NCBI GenBank assembly: GCA_019232725.1
Contig: JAFANK010000112.1
Coordinates: 1 to 18,583, forward strand
From: Vulcanimicrobiota bacterium
GTDB lineage: Bacteria; Vulcanimicrobiota; Vulcanimicrobiia; Eremiobacterales; Eremiobacteraceae
DNA: 18,583 nucleotides
Direction of reading: 5' to 3'
The stretch's first letter is position 1. Each line of letters opens with the position of its first letter. Shown here piece by piece: positions 1-5,727 of the stretch. The position numbers and the translations under genes were made by a program. Under the pieces are notes generated by a model. The model ran no database searches, had not been told where the DNA came from, and was given only the letters and a program-made list of their open reading frames with translations.

Positions 1-761
1 GTGGCATAGGCATCGGGAACTTCCGTGTACGCGACTCTTCGGCCGCCGTCAAGCCAGCAGAAGAACTGATCGGGAAAATGTTGCGGCACGATGAGCGCAT
101 CGAGGTACGGCTGGCTCAGCTGGAGGTCGCCTTGCGGTACTTGGACAGTGCGCGCAGTCAGCGGCGCAGCGCGTCCACCGTCGCTTGCGACCACCCACAG
201 ACGTGCAGGCAGCGGAGGCGACGTCGTCAGATAGTCGTTGTCCCCGACGACGAAGCTAGTGTTGAAACGGTCGGTGCCCGTCCGTTTTCGTGGCGGATCG
301 ACCGCGGCGTAGCCGATAGCGCGGCCGTCCGGGCGCCAGACATAGTAATCGACTCCCCGCGGCGCATCAGTCAGCTTGCGAAAGTGGGCACCAGACGGCG
401 ATGCCACGTACAATTGTCTCGAACCCTCACTGACCGACGCGAGGTACGCGATGCGGTCGCCTGAGGGCGACCAGCGCACAAAGGTCGCGTCGGAGCTTGG
501 TGTGGCAACGGTATGCTCGGCGCCCGAGGATACATCGATCATAACGATGCGCACAGGCGACTGGTCCGTCGTGAAGTCCTGCGGCGCGACGAGGAGTGCG
601 ATGCGTTTGCCGTCGGGGCTGATCTGTGGATCTGCAAGGGTTACTTCGTGGCGAAGGTCGCCAAGCGTGAGCGTGCGTGGGCTGCTTTGTGCGGCACACA
701 GCAAACAAAAACCGGCCAGAAGGCCGGTCACGACGAGGAACGATCTCGTAACGCCGCTCAT
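1..761 (-). CDS. Secreted beta-propeller protein, S9 (prolyl oligopeptidase-like) N-terminal part, truncated by window edge
   Basis: An open minus-strand frame runs from an ATG at 761 to the left edge with no stop (253 codons visible). The first residues form a signal peptide: a short positive N-region, a hydrophobic core (FLVVTGLLAGFCLLCAA) and a likely signal peptidase I site before QSSPRT, so export is expected. Then come PD40/WD40-like beta-propeller blades: ISPDGKRIALLV (about residues 48-60), RWSPSGDRIAYLA (about 97-109) followed by RQLYVASPSG, and WRPDGRAIGYAA (about 142-153). This arrangement is typical of the N-terminal propeller of secreted S9 peptidases and of TolB-like proteins. 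The catalytic alpha/beta hydrolase domain, if present, lies outside the window, so peptidase activity is inferred only. It follows the VOC gene by 27 bp on the same strand, probably in one transcript. No clear Shine-Dalgarno is seen. The signal-peptide codons contain a terminator-like hairpin. Confidence 0.72.
   Translation of the reverse strand, partial: MSGVTRSFLVVTGLLAGFCLLCAAQSSPRTLTLGDLRHEVTLADPQISPDGKRIALLVAPQDFTTDQSPVRIVMIDVSSGAEHTVATPSSDATFVRWSPSGDRIAYLASVSEGSRQLYVASPSGAHFRKLTDAPRGVDYYVWRPDGRAIGYAAVDPPRKRTGTDRFNTSFVVGDNDYLTTSPPLPARLWVVASDGGRAAPLTARTVQVPQGDLQLSQPYLDALIVPQHFPDQFFCWLDGGRRVAYTEVPDAYA
703..728 (-). terminator. Intrinsic-terminator-like hairpin inside signal-peptide codons
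   Basis: Read on the minus strand, ACCGGCC, a four-base loop (TTCT) and GGCCGGT form a perfect 7-bp stem at 728-711, followed directly by TTTTGTTT (710-703). This is the layout of a Rho-independent terminator. It lies about 60 nt past the VOC stop but within codons about 12-20 of the secreted propeller protein. It could partially terminate the VOC transcript (attenuation), or it could be chance arising from GC-rich Gly/Leu/Ala codons. Confidence 0.45.
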
Positions 762-788
762 GCGGGAGCAGCTACGGGCAAGCGGCGA

Positions 789-1166
789 CTACCGCCTGCA
801 GCACACCTCGAGTCGATTGCCGTCCGGATCCTCGAAGAACACGGCATAGTACGGTTGAGTGTAACACTGCTCCGGCCCGAAGATCTCTCTCCCACCAGCT
901 CGGCGGACGATGCGCGCCATCCGATCGACGTCTGATCGCGTCGCAGCCGCAAAAGCGACCCGAGTGGCACTCGGTTCGCTCTTTTTGGCTTGTATCAGTC
1001 CGAAGAACGGCGCTGCCGTTTCTTCATTATAGTACGTCCTGCTGCGGTCGCCTTTTCGTATCTTCGTGAATCCCAGCGCCGGCATGACGGCGTCATAAAA
1101 ACGGGTGACCGCTTTGACGTCGCGGACTCGAAAATCGATGTGATCATAGAGCCCGTTCTCCGCCAT
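789..1166 (-). CDS. VOC-superfamily (glyoxalase/bleomycin-resistance fold) protein
   Basis: A 125-aa single-module VOC protein. The N-terminus has the usual beta strand with a potential metal ligand (DHIDFRV, His9), followed by VTRFYDAVMPALGF, the standard helix of the family. The C-terminus has FFEDPDGNRLEV with Glu120, the second usual metal-ligand position. Known members include glyoxalase I, fosfomycin-resistance proteins and ring-cleavage dioxygenases. The substrate cannot be read from the sequence. The length matches single-domain members of about 120-130 aa, which dimerise. The start is ATG at 1166, one base after the stop of a 46-codon ORF (TAGCATG), so translation may be coupled. The next gene, for the secreted propeller protein, starts 27 bp further on. 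Family assignment is firm; function is open. Confidence 0.87.
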   Translation of the reverse strand: MAENGLYDHIDFRVRDVKAVTRFYDAVMPALGFTKIRKGDRSRTYYNEETAAPFFGLIQAKKSEPSATRVAFAAATRSDVDRMARIVRRAGGREIFGPEQCYTQPYYAVFFEDPDGNRLEVCCRR

Positions 1167-1167
1167 G

Positions 1168-1308
1168 CTAGATCCGCACGCCCCAGCCGCCGAACAGCTC
1201 GGCGATTATGCCTTGCGGCATGTGGACCATCGTTGTCCGCGACTGGGCGAGAAGCTCGCTCGAGCCGCTCTCGCTCACGATCGCCGCACGCTCCACCAAC
1301 AACATCAT
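1168..1308 (-). CDS. Small ORF, 46 aa, coupled to the VOC gene; unknown
   Basis: A minus-strand ORF begins with two consecutive ATGs (1308 and 1305). An in-frame TGA lies just upstream, so the start cannot be further out. It ends with TAG at 1168-1170, one base before the VOC start codon. A purine-rich stretch (GTGAGAGAAG) immediately precedes it and could serve as a weak ribosome site. The product begins MMLLVERAAIVSES and ends with ELFGGWGVRI. I do not recognise a family or a membrane segment. The tight stop-start junction suggests either a real small protein or a translated leader that couples ribosomes into the VOC gene. It could also be a chance ORF in the 5' leader. Confidence 0.35.
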   Translation of the reverse strand: MMLLVERAAIVSESGSSELLAQSRTTMVHMPQGIIAELFGGWGVRI

Positions 1309-1388
1309 CTTCTCTCACTTTCCGCCGCCCTTTTTGCGGCCTTGCTTATCTTAGGCTCCCATACTTGACCGCTTGTGTCATATCCAGG

Positions 1389-1413
1389 AGAAGCTTCTTG
1401 CTTGTCCCAAGCA
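1389..1413. promoter_or_regulatory. Two adjacent palindromes in the divergent intergenic region (possible operator)
   Basis: AGAAGCTTCT (1389-1398) is a perfect 10-bp palindrome. It is followed at once by TGCTTG-TCC-CAAGCA (1399-1413), a perfect 6-bp inverted repeat with a 3-base centre. They lie in the relatively AT-rich 229-bp gap between the divergent small-ORF/VOC unit and the CGNR gene. A third palindrome, CTTGCAAG (1495-1502), overlaps the -35 box of the CGNR promoter. Together these look like binding sites for a dimeric regulator, possibly the CGNR protein itself. This is inference from symmetry only. Confidence 0.35.
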
Positions 1414-1495
1414 TACTCCCATGATGGTAACCTGTCAAGAATTTTCATTAGTTACTCATTCAGCCAAAAATCATAATATTCACGGGACATGCCAC

Positions 1496-1525
1496 TTGCA
1501 AGATAACCTTCCTCAACTCTATAAT
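1496..1525 (+). promoter_or_regulatory. Sigma-70-type promoter of the CGNR gene
   Basis: TTGCAA (1496-1501) and a perfect TATAAT (1520-1525) are separated by 18 bp, close to the housekeeping consensus and the best promoter seen in the window. The expected transcription start is about 1531-1533, only 5-7 nt before the ATG at 1538. That leaves no room for a Shine-Dalgarno and suggests near-leaderless translation. Confidence 0.7.
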
Positions 1526-1537
1526 GGTTTCACGCCT

Positions 1538-2131
1538 ATGGACAGTTCCGACGAGTCTAAACCACCTGAGGCCGCCCCTAGGCGGGAGCTTGCGCCAGGC
1601 GAGTTGCGCCTGGTCCAGGACTTCATCAACGCGTGGGATTTGTGGGGTGTCGATCGGCATTCGAAGCCCTCAACCCTGGAACAATGGCTATCCGACCACC
1701 GGCTGCCCGGTGCTGAGAACCTTACCGACGCCGACGTGCGTCATGCCGTAGCCGTCCGGGAGGCATTGCGGGATCTGGCTGCTGCCAACGACGGTGCGTC
1801 TGTCTCCAAGGAAGTCGCGGACACGCTGAGCAGGGCTGCCCGCAGTGCGCACCTCGGGGTCCAGTTCGATCACAGCGGCCACGCCGCGCTGGAACCGCAC
1901 GCGTCAGGACTCGACGCCGCGCTTGGCGTCATCCTGGCTGTGGTCGCCAGATCCATGCTCGACGGCTCGTGGGCTCGGCTCAAGGTATGCCGCGACGATA
2001 CCTGTCGGTGGGCCTTTTACGACCGCTCCAAAAACCGTTCGAGCTGCTGGTGTCTCATGTCCGTATGCGGCAATCGCTCGAAGGTGCGACGGCATCGCCA
2101 GCAGCGGTCACGAACGACGAAAAAGGTCTAG
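1538..2131 (+). CDS. CGNR zinc-finger / ABATE-domain protein, putative transcriptional regulator
   Basis: A 197-aa protein. The N-terminal half (about residues 20-125, from LRLVQDFINAWD) resembles the ABATE domain (stress-induced transcription regulator) that accompanies CGNR fingers. The C-terminal half carries the CGNR zinc finger: C-x4-C before RWAFYDRSKNRS, then the second cysteine pair around CGNRSKVRRH, with a basic tail. Proteins of this family are thought to bind DNA and regulate transcription; ligands are mostly unknown. ATG 1538 is preferred over an in-frame ATG at 1373. The extra 55 residues would be low-complexity, would cover the promoter at 1496-1525, and have no family resemblance. 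The gene is divergent from the VOC unit and convergent with the PLP enzyme, 23 bp away. The nearby palindromes are candidate autoregulatory sites. Confidence 0.83.
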   Translation: MDSSDESKPPEAAPRRELAPGELRLVQDFINAWDLWGVDRHSKPSTLEQWLSDHRLPGAENLTDADVRHAVAVREALRDLAAANDGASVSKEVADTLSRAARSAHLGVQFDHSGHAALEPHASGLDAALGVILAVVARSMLDGSWARLKVCRDDTCRWAFYDRSKNRSSCWCLMSVCGNRSKVRRHRQQRSRTTKKV

Positions 2132-2154
2132 GCACAAGGCGCGTCCGATTCATT

Positions 2155-3330
2155 CTAGATGGCCGCTAGCCCGCGGTCCAAGTCGGCCATGATCAGAGCC
2201 TCATCTTCGAGGCCGACGGAGAGCCGCAGGAAGCCATCGTGGATGCCGAGCGCCGCTCGTTGCTCCGGCGCAAGCGAGCGGTGCGACGATGTGGCGGGAT
2301 GCGCGAGAGTAGTGGCGACTCCACCGAACGACAGGACGAGCTTGATGTGGCGCAGGGCAGCAAGCAGCCTATCGACGGCTGCCCGATCTGGCGCCACTTC
2401 TAATGAGACGACCGAGCCGAAGCCCTCACGTAGCGTCCGCCGTGCGACCGGGTAGGTTGCATCAGCCGGCAGGCCGGGGTAGTGGACTGCCGCCACTTTG
2501 GGCTGGCGCTCGAGCCACTGGGCGATTGTGAGCGCGGTCGCGCTCGAGCGGCTCAAGCGCACGGACAGCGTCGTCACCGAGCGGGTTGCGAGCCAGCTGT
2601 CGAACGCGGCCGAGATCAACCCCGCCCTGGTCGCCGGCAGCCGAAGCGGTTCGACGATCTCGCGAGAGCCTGTGACGCATCCCGAGACGAGGTCGTGGTG
2701 ACCGCCAAGAAACTTCGTGATGCTCTCGATGATGATGTCGCAACCGTGCTCGGCAGGTCTGCAGTGATATGGTGACGCGAGCGTGTTATCGACAACGATC
2801 AGCGCGCCTCGCTCGTGCGCAAGCGACGCCAACGCACGCAGATCGGCAACACGCAGCCGCGGATTGGAGATCGTCTCCACGATCAAGAGTTGCGCGGGCG
2901 TGCGCAACGCGTCTTTTACCTGGTCGAGGTCGCCAGCATCGATCGTGTCGATCCGGACGCCGAACTTTGTGAGATCGCCGAGCAGCCGCAAGGTATTCCC
3001 ATAGAGATTTGCGGCAGCGACGATGCGGGCTCCTGAGTGGGTGAGATGCCAGAGGACAGCGGCGAACGCCGACATGCCGGCGGCCGTCACGATCGCGGTT
3101 TGCGTGCCATGAAGCGAGCGTATGCAGGCCTCCAAAGCCGCATGGTTCGGGACTCCGCTGCCCCCATAGATAGTGCCGGGATCGCGTCCCTCGTAGACCG
3201 CATCCACCTCGTCGAGCGAGCGAAAAACCCAACCCGCTGATTGATAGATGGGTAACACGAACGGCGGATTGCCTTGCCCAGACCCGTTGGCGTCAACCGG
3301 TTCGCCGGAACGTGACGCATGCGCTGTCAT
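2155..3330 (-). CDS. Cys/Met-metabolism PLP-dependent enzyme (cystathionine gamma-synthase/lyase family)
   Basis: A 391-aa fold-type I PLP enzyme of the trans-sulfuration family, within the usual 380-430 aa length. The PLP lysine is K206 in SITKFLGGHHD; D181 (VVDNTLASP) would hold the pyridine nitrogen; Y110 (NLYGNT) stacks on the ring; the C-terminus has the substrate-carboxylate region FLRLSVGLED. Family members catalyse gamma-replacement, gamma-elimination or beta-elimination on homoserine or cysteine derivatives. Which reaction applies here cannot be decided. The usual Y-S-R-x-x-N-P-T segment, which binds the PLP phosphate of the neighbouring subunit, reads Y55-GGSGVPN here, so the Arg and the NPT are lost. 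The start ATG 3330 is chosen because GAGGTG lies about 5 nt upstream; a 51-residue upstream extension is Arg/Lys-rich and is really the small-ORF and hairpin region. It stands alone on the minus strand. Confidence 0.88.
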   Translation of the reverse strand: MTAHASRSGEPVDANGSGQGNPPFVLPIYQSAGWVFRSLDEVDAVYEGRDPGTIYGGSGVPNHAALEACIRSLHGTQTAIVTAAGMSAFAAVLWHLTHSGARIVAAANLYGNTLRLLGDLTKFGVRIDTIDAGDLDQVKDALRTPAQLLIVETISNPRLRVADLRALASLAHERGALIVVDNTLASPYHCRPAEHGCDIIIESITKFLGGHHDLVSGCVTGSREIVEPLRLPATRAGLISAAFDSWLATRSVTTLSVRLSRSSATALTIAQWLERQPKVAAVHYPGLPADATYPVARRTLREGFGSVVSLEVAPDRAAVDRLLAALRHIKLVLSFGGVATTLAHPATSSHRSLAPEQRAALGIHDGFLRLSVGLEDEALIMADLDRGLAAI

Positions 3331-3350
3331 GTCCGCACCTCGCACAACAT

Positions 3351-3390
3351 AAATAAAGAAGGGGTGCTGCGCGCATCGCAGCTCCCCCTT
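3351..3390 (-). terminator. Rho-independent terminator or attenuator upstream of the PLP enzyme
   Basis: On the minus strand AAGGGG (3390-3385), a GA bulge, GCTGCG (3382-3377), a 5-base loop, CGCAGC (3371-3366), A and CCCCTT (3364-3359) make a 12-bp GC-rich stem. CTTTATTT (3358-3351) follows. There is no T-run on the plus-strand side, so the orientation is minus. It sits after the lysine micro-ORF and 20 nt before the PLP gene start, so it either ends the micro-ORF transcript or attenuates the PLP gene. Confidence 0.65.
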
Positions 3391-3402
3391 TGGAATCTTG
3401 CC

Positions 3403-3427
3403 TAACCTCAGATTTCGCCCGAGGTTA
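3403..3427 (-). promoter_or_regulatory. Hairpin starting at the micro-ORF stop codon
   Basis: On the minus strand TAACCTC (3427-3421, beginning with the TAA stop of the micro-ORF) pairs perfectly with GAGGTTA (3409-3403) across an 11-base loop. With the terminator hairpin 12 nt downstream it forms a two-hairpin leader before the PLP gene. A ribosome at the stop codon would block this first stem. I did not find an obvious competing antiterminator pairing, so a regulatory role is speculative. Confidence 0.45.
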
Positions 3428-3469
3428 TTTCTTCTTCTTCGCCTTCTTAGCAGCTTTCTTCTTTGCCAC
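3425..3469 (-). CDS. Lysine/alanine micro-ORF (14 aa; 21 aa from an upstream ATG)
   Basis: GTG at 3469 is followed by codons for AKKKAAKKAKKKK and a TAA at 3425-3427. Nine of the 14 residues are lysine. GGAGGTGA, a full match to the 16S anti-Shine-Dalgarno, ends 10 nt before the GTG. That spacing is somewhat long. An in-frame ATG at 3490 would add MGGDSYT, with a weaker GGAAG site ahead of it. Two stops (TGA TAA) lie in frame further upstream, so this is not the tail of a long gene in this frame. A terminator follows at 3390-3351. The peptide resembles the basic tails of histone H1-like bacterial proteins. It may be a real tiny nucleic-acid-binding peptide, a lysine-rich leader peptide for attenuation, or a relic. 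Confidence 0.42.
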   Translation of the reverse strand: MAKKKAAKKAKKKK

Positions 3470-3490
3470 GGTGTACGAGTCACCTCCCAT

Positions 3491-3748
3491 CTGGTCTTCC
3501 GGTGCGCGCGGGGCGTTGCTGTACGCCTCTTGTTATCACCTACCCGTCGCTGCGGAGTTCGACGGTTATCGCGCGTCGCCGAAGGGTGCGGGAACTTCGA
3601 AGAAGATCCTCGCGCGGAAGTTCGGTTACGAGCACTCCCTTCCTTTCATCATCGGCAGTGAGGCACAAAAAGTTACCCGCGAGCCGGTCATGCGAACGCG
3701 CTGCGTAAGGGTGCGACGAAGCGCAGCGACGAAGTATTGCAGAGCAGC
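3491..3748. other. Intergenic region upstream of fabF
   Basis: About 260 bp between the micro-ORF and fabF. The six frames contain only short or unrecognisable ORFs. I find no acyl carrier protein gene, which often precedes fabF, and no clear tRNA or riboswitch. A 7-bp inverted repeat, GAACTTC (3592-3598) and GAAGTTC (3617-3623), is present. The fabF promoter and the promoter for the minus-strand leader must lie here, but no convincing -35/-10 pair was found. Confidence 0.5.
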
Positions 3749-4999
3749 ATGAACAACTCGCGACGGGTGGTGATCACCGGCATCGGGGCCATCACACCGG
3801 TCGGCAAATCGGCTCCAGAGTTCTGGTCCAGCGTCGTCCGCGGCCGCAGCGGTGTCGACCAGATCACGCTTTTCGACGCATCCAAGCTGGCGACGACTTT
3901 CGCGGCGGAGGTCCAGGACTTCGACCCGAGCGCGGTCATCCCCAAAAAAGACGCGCGCAAGATGGACCGCTTCTCGCAGTTCGCGATGGTCGCCGCCACC
4001 GAGGCGGTGGCGGACTCGGCGCTCGAGGTCAGCGATCAGAACCGCGATCGTATCGGCGTCATCATGGGGTCCGGGATCGGCGGAATCACGACCATCGAGC
4101 AGCAGACCAAGGTGACCAACGAGCAAGGCATGGACCGGGTCTCGCCGTTCTTCATCCCGATGCTCATCAGCAATATCGCCCCGGGATTGATCTCGATGAA
4201 ATATGGCGTCCGAGGCCCGTCGCAGACGGCCGTCTCCGCCTGCGCCTCCTCGAACAACGCCATTGGCGATGCCATGCGGGTGATCCAGCATGACGATGCA
4301 GATGTGATGATCTCGGGTGGCTCCGAGGCGCCGATCACGCCGCTTGCAGTCGGCGGTTTCTGCTCGATGCGGGCACTGTCGACGCGCAACGATAACCCGA
4401 AATCGGCCAGCCGTCCCTTCGACAAGACACGCGATGGCTTCGTCATCGGCGAGGGCGGAGGCGCCCTCGTCCTTGAGGAGCTGGGCCACGCGCGCGCTCG
4501 TGGCGCGAAGATCTACGCGGAGATCATCGGCTACGGCCAGTCCTCGGACGCGTACCACATGGTTGCGCCCGACCCGGCGGGACATGGTGTCAAACTCGCC
4601 ATGACGCGCGCGTTGCGTGATGCGGGGCTGCAGCCCACCGACGTGGATTACATCAACGCCCACGCGACGTCCACTGACCTCGGCGATGCGGCGGAGACGC
4701 AAGCCATCCATGCCGTCTTTGGCGATCACGCCAAGCGCATTCCCGTCAGCTCTAACAAATCGATGTTCGGCCATGCGCTCGGCGCGGCCGGAGCACTCGA
4801 GGGCATCTGCACGATCCTGACCATCCGCGAAGGCATCGTGCCCCCGACCATCAACTACGAGCACGTCGATCCGACCTGCGACCTCGACTGCGTGCCCAAC
4901 GTCGCCCGGCGGCACGAGGTCGGCGTGGCCATATCAAACTCGTTCGGGTTTGGGGGGCATAACGCGGTGTTGGTCTTCCGGAAGTTCTCCGACAACTAG
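3749..4999 (+). CDS. fabF: 3-oxoacyl-[acyl-carrier-protein] synthase II (KAS II)
   Basis: A 416-aa condensing enzyme of type II fatty-acid synthesis, which joins malonyl-ACP to a growing acyl-ACP in the cytoplasm. The thiolase-fold catalytic triad is complete: Cys165 in TAVSACASSNN, His305 in INAHATSTDLGD and His342 in SMFGHALGAAGA, with the conserved Lys337 (SNKS). The N-terminus RRVVITGIGAITPVG and the glycine-rich end SNSFGFGGHNA match the family, and the length is standard (about 410-415 aa). ATG 3749 is chosen; a TTG at 3737 would add only four residues. Neither has a strong ribosome site. It opens a block in which rnc starts 3 bp after the stop, then smc and purH. The fabF-rnc-smc order is common in bacteria, but acpP is absent just upstream. 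Confidence 0.97.
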   Translation: MNNSRRVVITGIGAITPVGKSAPEFWSSVVRGRSGVDQITLFDASKLATTFAAEVQDFDPSAVIPKKDARKMDRFSQFAMVAATEAVADSALEVSDQNRDRIGVIMGSGIGGITTIEQQTKVTNEQGMDRVSPFFIPMLISNIAPGLISMKYGVRGPSQTAVSACASSNNAIGDAMRVIQHDDADVMISGGSEAPITPLAVGGFCSMRALSTRNDNPKSASRPFDKTRDGFVIGEGGGALVLEELGHARARGAKIYAEIIGYGQSSDAYHMVAPDPAGHGVKLAMTRALRDAGLQPTDVDYINAHATSTDLGDAAETQAIHAVFGDHAKRIPVSSNKSMFGHALGAAGALEGICTILTIREGIVPPTINYEHVDPTCDLDCVPNVARRHEVGVAISNSFGFGGHNAVLVFRKFSDN

Positions 5000-5002
5000 C
5001 CG

Positions 5003-5716
5003 GTGTCAAAAGCGCTCGCCCGTAAGCGGGCACTGCGCGACCTCGCGCGGCGGCTCGAGCTTGAGCCGAGCGTGGTGCACTCAGGCAAGCTCCACGAAGC
5101 GTTGACGCATGACTCCTACGCCGCAGAGCGCCACGCTCGTGATGGCTGCGCCAATGAGCGGTTGGAGTTCTTAGGCGATGCGGTGCTGGGCGTCGTGGTC
5201 GCGCACGCGCTGTTCGACGAACATCCTGGGCAGCCCGAAGGCAAGCTCTCGCGGATGCGCGCCGCACTCGTCTCACGTGCTGCCCTTGCCGAGACCGCGC
5301 GCCGGCTGGACCTCGGCAAGTTCGTGCTGCTGGGACGAGGCGAAGCAGCCGCAGGCGGTGCGCAGCGACCATCGATCTTAGCCGCTGCGTTTGAAGCCGT
5401 GGTGGGCGCGCTCTACTTGACCGCGGGCTTAGATGCAGCGCGATCCTTCGTCGCGCGACACCATCTGGCACACGCAGGCACGAGCGAATTGTTGGATCCA
5501 AAAACGGCGCTGCAAGAATATGTTCAGGCAAAGTATAAGAAGGCTCCGCACTACGCCATGACGGCGCAGAGCGGTCCTGCGCATGCGCGGACGTTCAGCG
5601 TGGCGGTGTCTGTCGGCGGCGCCCAGCTCGGGTCGGGCGAGGGCGCGACGAAGAAGCAGGCCGAGGCCGCCGCCGCCCGCGAGGCGCTTACGGCGCTGCG
5701 GCGCGGCCGCACGTGA
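5003..5716 (+). CDS. rnc: Ribonuclease III
   Basis: A 237-aa double-strand-specific endoribonuclease that processes rRNA precursors and structured mRNAs. The RNase III domain (about residues 15-155) has the signature NERLEFLGDAVLG (51-63) with Glu55 and Asp59 at metal-binding positions, and the second catalytic Glu at 131 in FEAVVGALYL. A dsRNA-binding domain follows (about 165-235: DPKTALQEYVQ, then GSGEGATKKQAEAAAA). Oddly, the usual I-L-A-D-x-x-E motif reads ILAAAFE, so the aspartate equivalent to E. coli Asp114 is Ala128. The reading frame continues cleanly, so this is not a frameshift. The start is GTG 5003, 3 bp after the fabF stop and with no clear ribosome site, so coupling to fabF is likely. 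The smc ribosome site overlaps the rnc stop. Confidence 0.96.
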   Translation: MSKALARKRALRDLARRLELEPSVVHSGKLHEALTHDSYAAERHARDGCANERLEFLGDAVLGVVVAHALFDEHPGQPEGKLSRMRAALVSRAALAETARRLDLGKFVLLGRGEAAAGGAQRPSILAAAFEAVVGALYLTAGLDAARSFVARHHLAHAGTSELLDPKTALQEYVQAKYKKAPHYAMTAQSGPAHARTFSVAVSVGGAQLGSGEGATKKQAEAAAAREALTALRRGRT

Positions 5717-5720
5717 GGTG
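5715..5720 (+). promoter_or_regulatory. Ribosome-binding site that decides the smc start
   Basis: GAGGTG at 5715-5720 overlaps the rnc stop codon (TGA 5714-5716). It is followed by a 7-nt spacer and the ATC at 5728, the exact position of the family methionine of SMC. This is the best Shine-Dalgarno in this part of the operon and supports initiation at 5728 rather than at the GTG 75 bases downstream. Confidence 0.6.
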
Positions 5721-5727
5721 ATCGCGC

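Noticed and set aside
995..1318. 107-aa minus-strand open frame overlapping the VOC gene
   Set aside because: It overlaps the well-supported VOC frame and has a biased Arg-rich composition with no homology.
1373..1537. 55-residue N-terminal extension of the CGNR protein
   Set aside because: It covers a near-consensus promoter and does not resemble the family.
3331..3430. Possible SAM or SAH riboswitch upstream of the Cys/Met PLP enzyme
   Set aside because: The leader does not show the conserved core sequences of SAM-I, SAM-II or SAH aptamers that I could recognise; only two simple hairpins are seen.
3331..3483. 51-residue Arg/Lys-rich N-terminal extension of the PLP enzyme
   Set aside because: It is an out-of-frame reading of the lysine micro-ORF and terminator region; the ATG at 3330 has a good ribosome site.
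3390..3752. 120-aa plus-strand open frame upstream of fabF
   Set aside because: Phe-rich stretch is the antisense of the lysine run; no motif and no ribosome site.
3626..4915. 429-aa open frame antisense to fabF
   Set aside because: It lies opposite a clear fabF with its full catalytic triad. Its composition is that of GC-rich antisense frames and no family is recognised.
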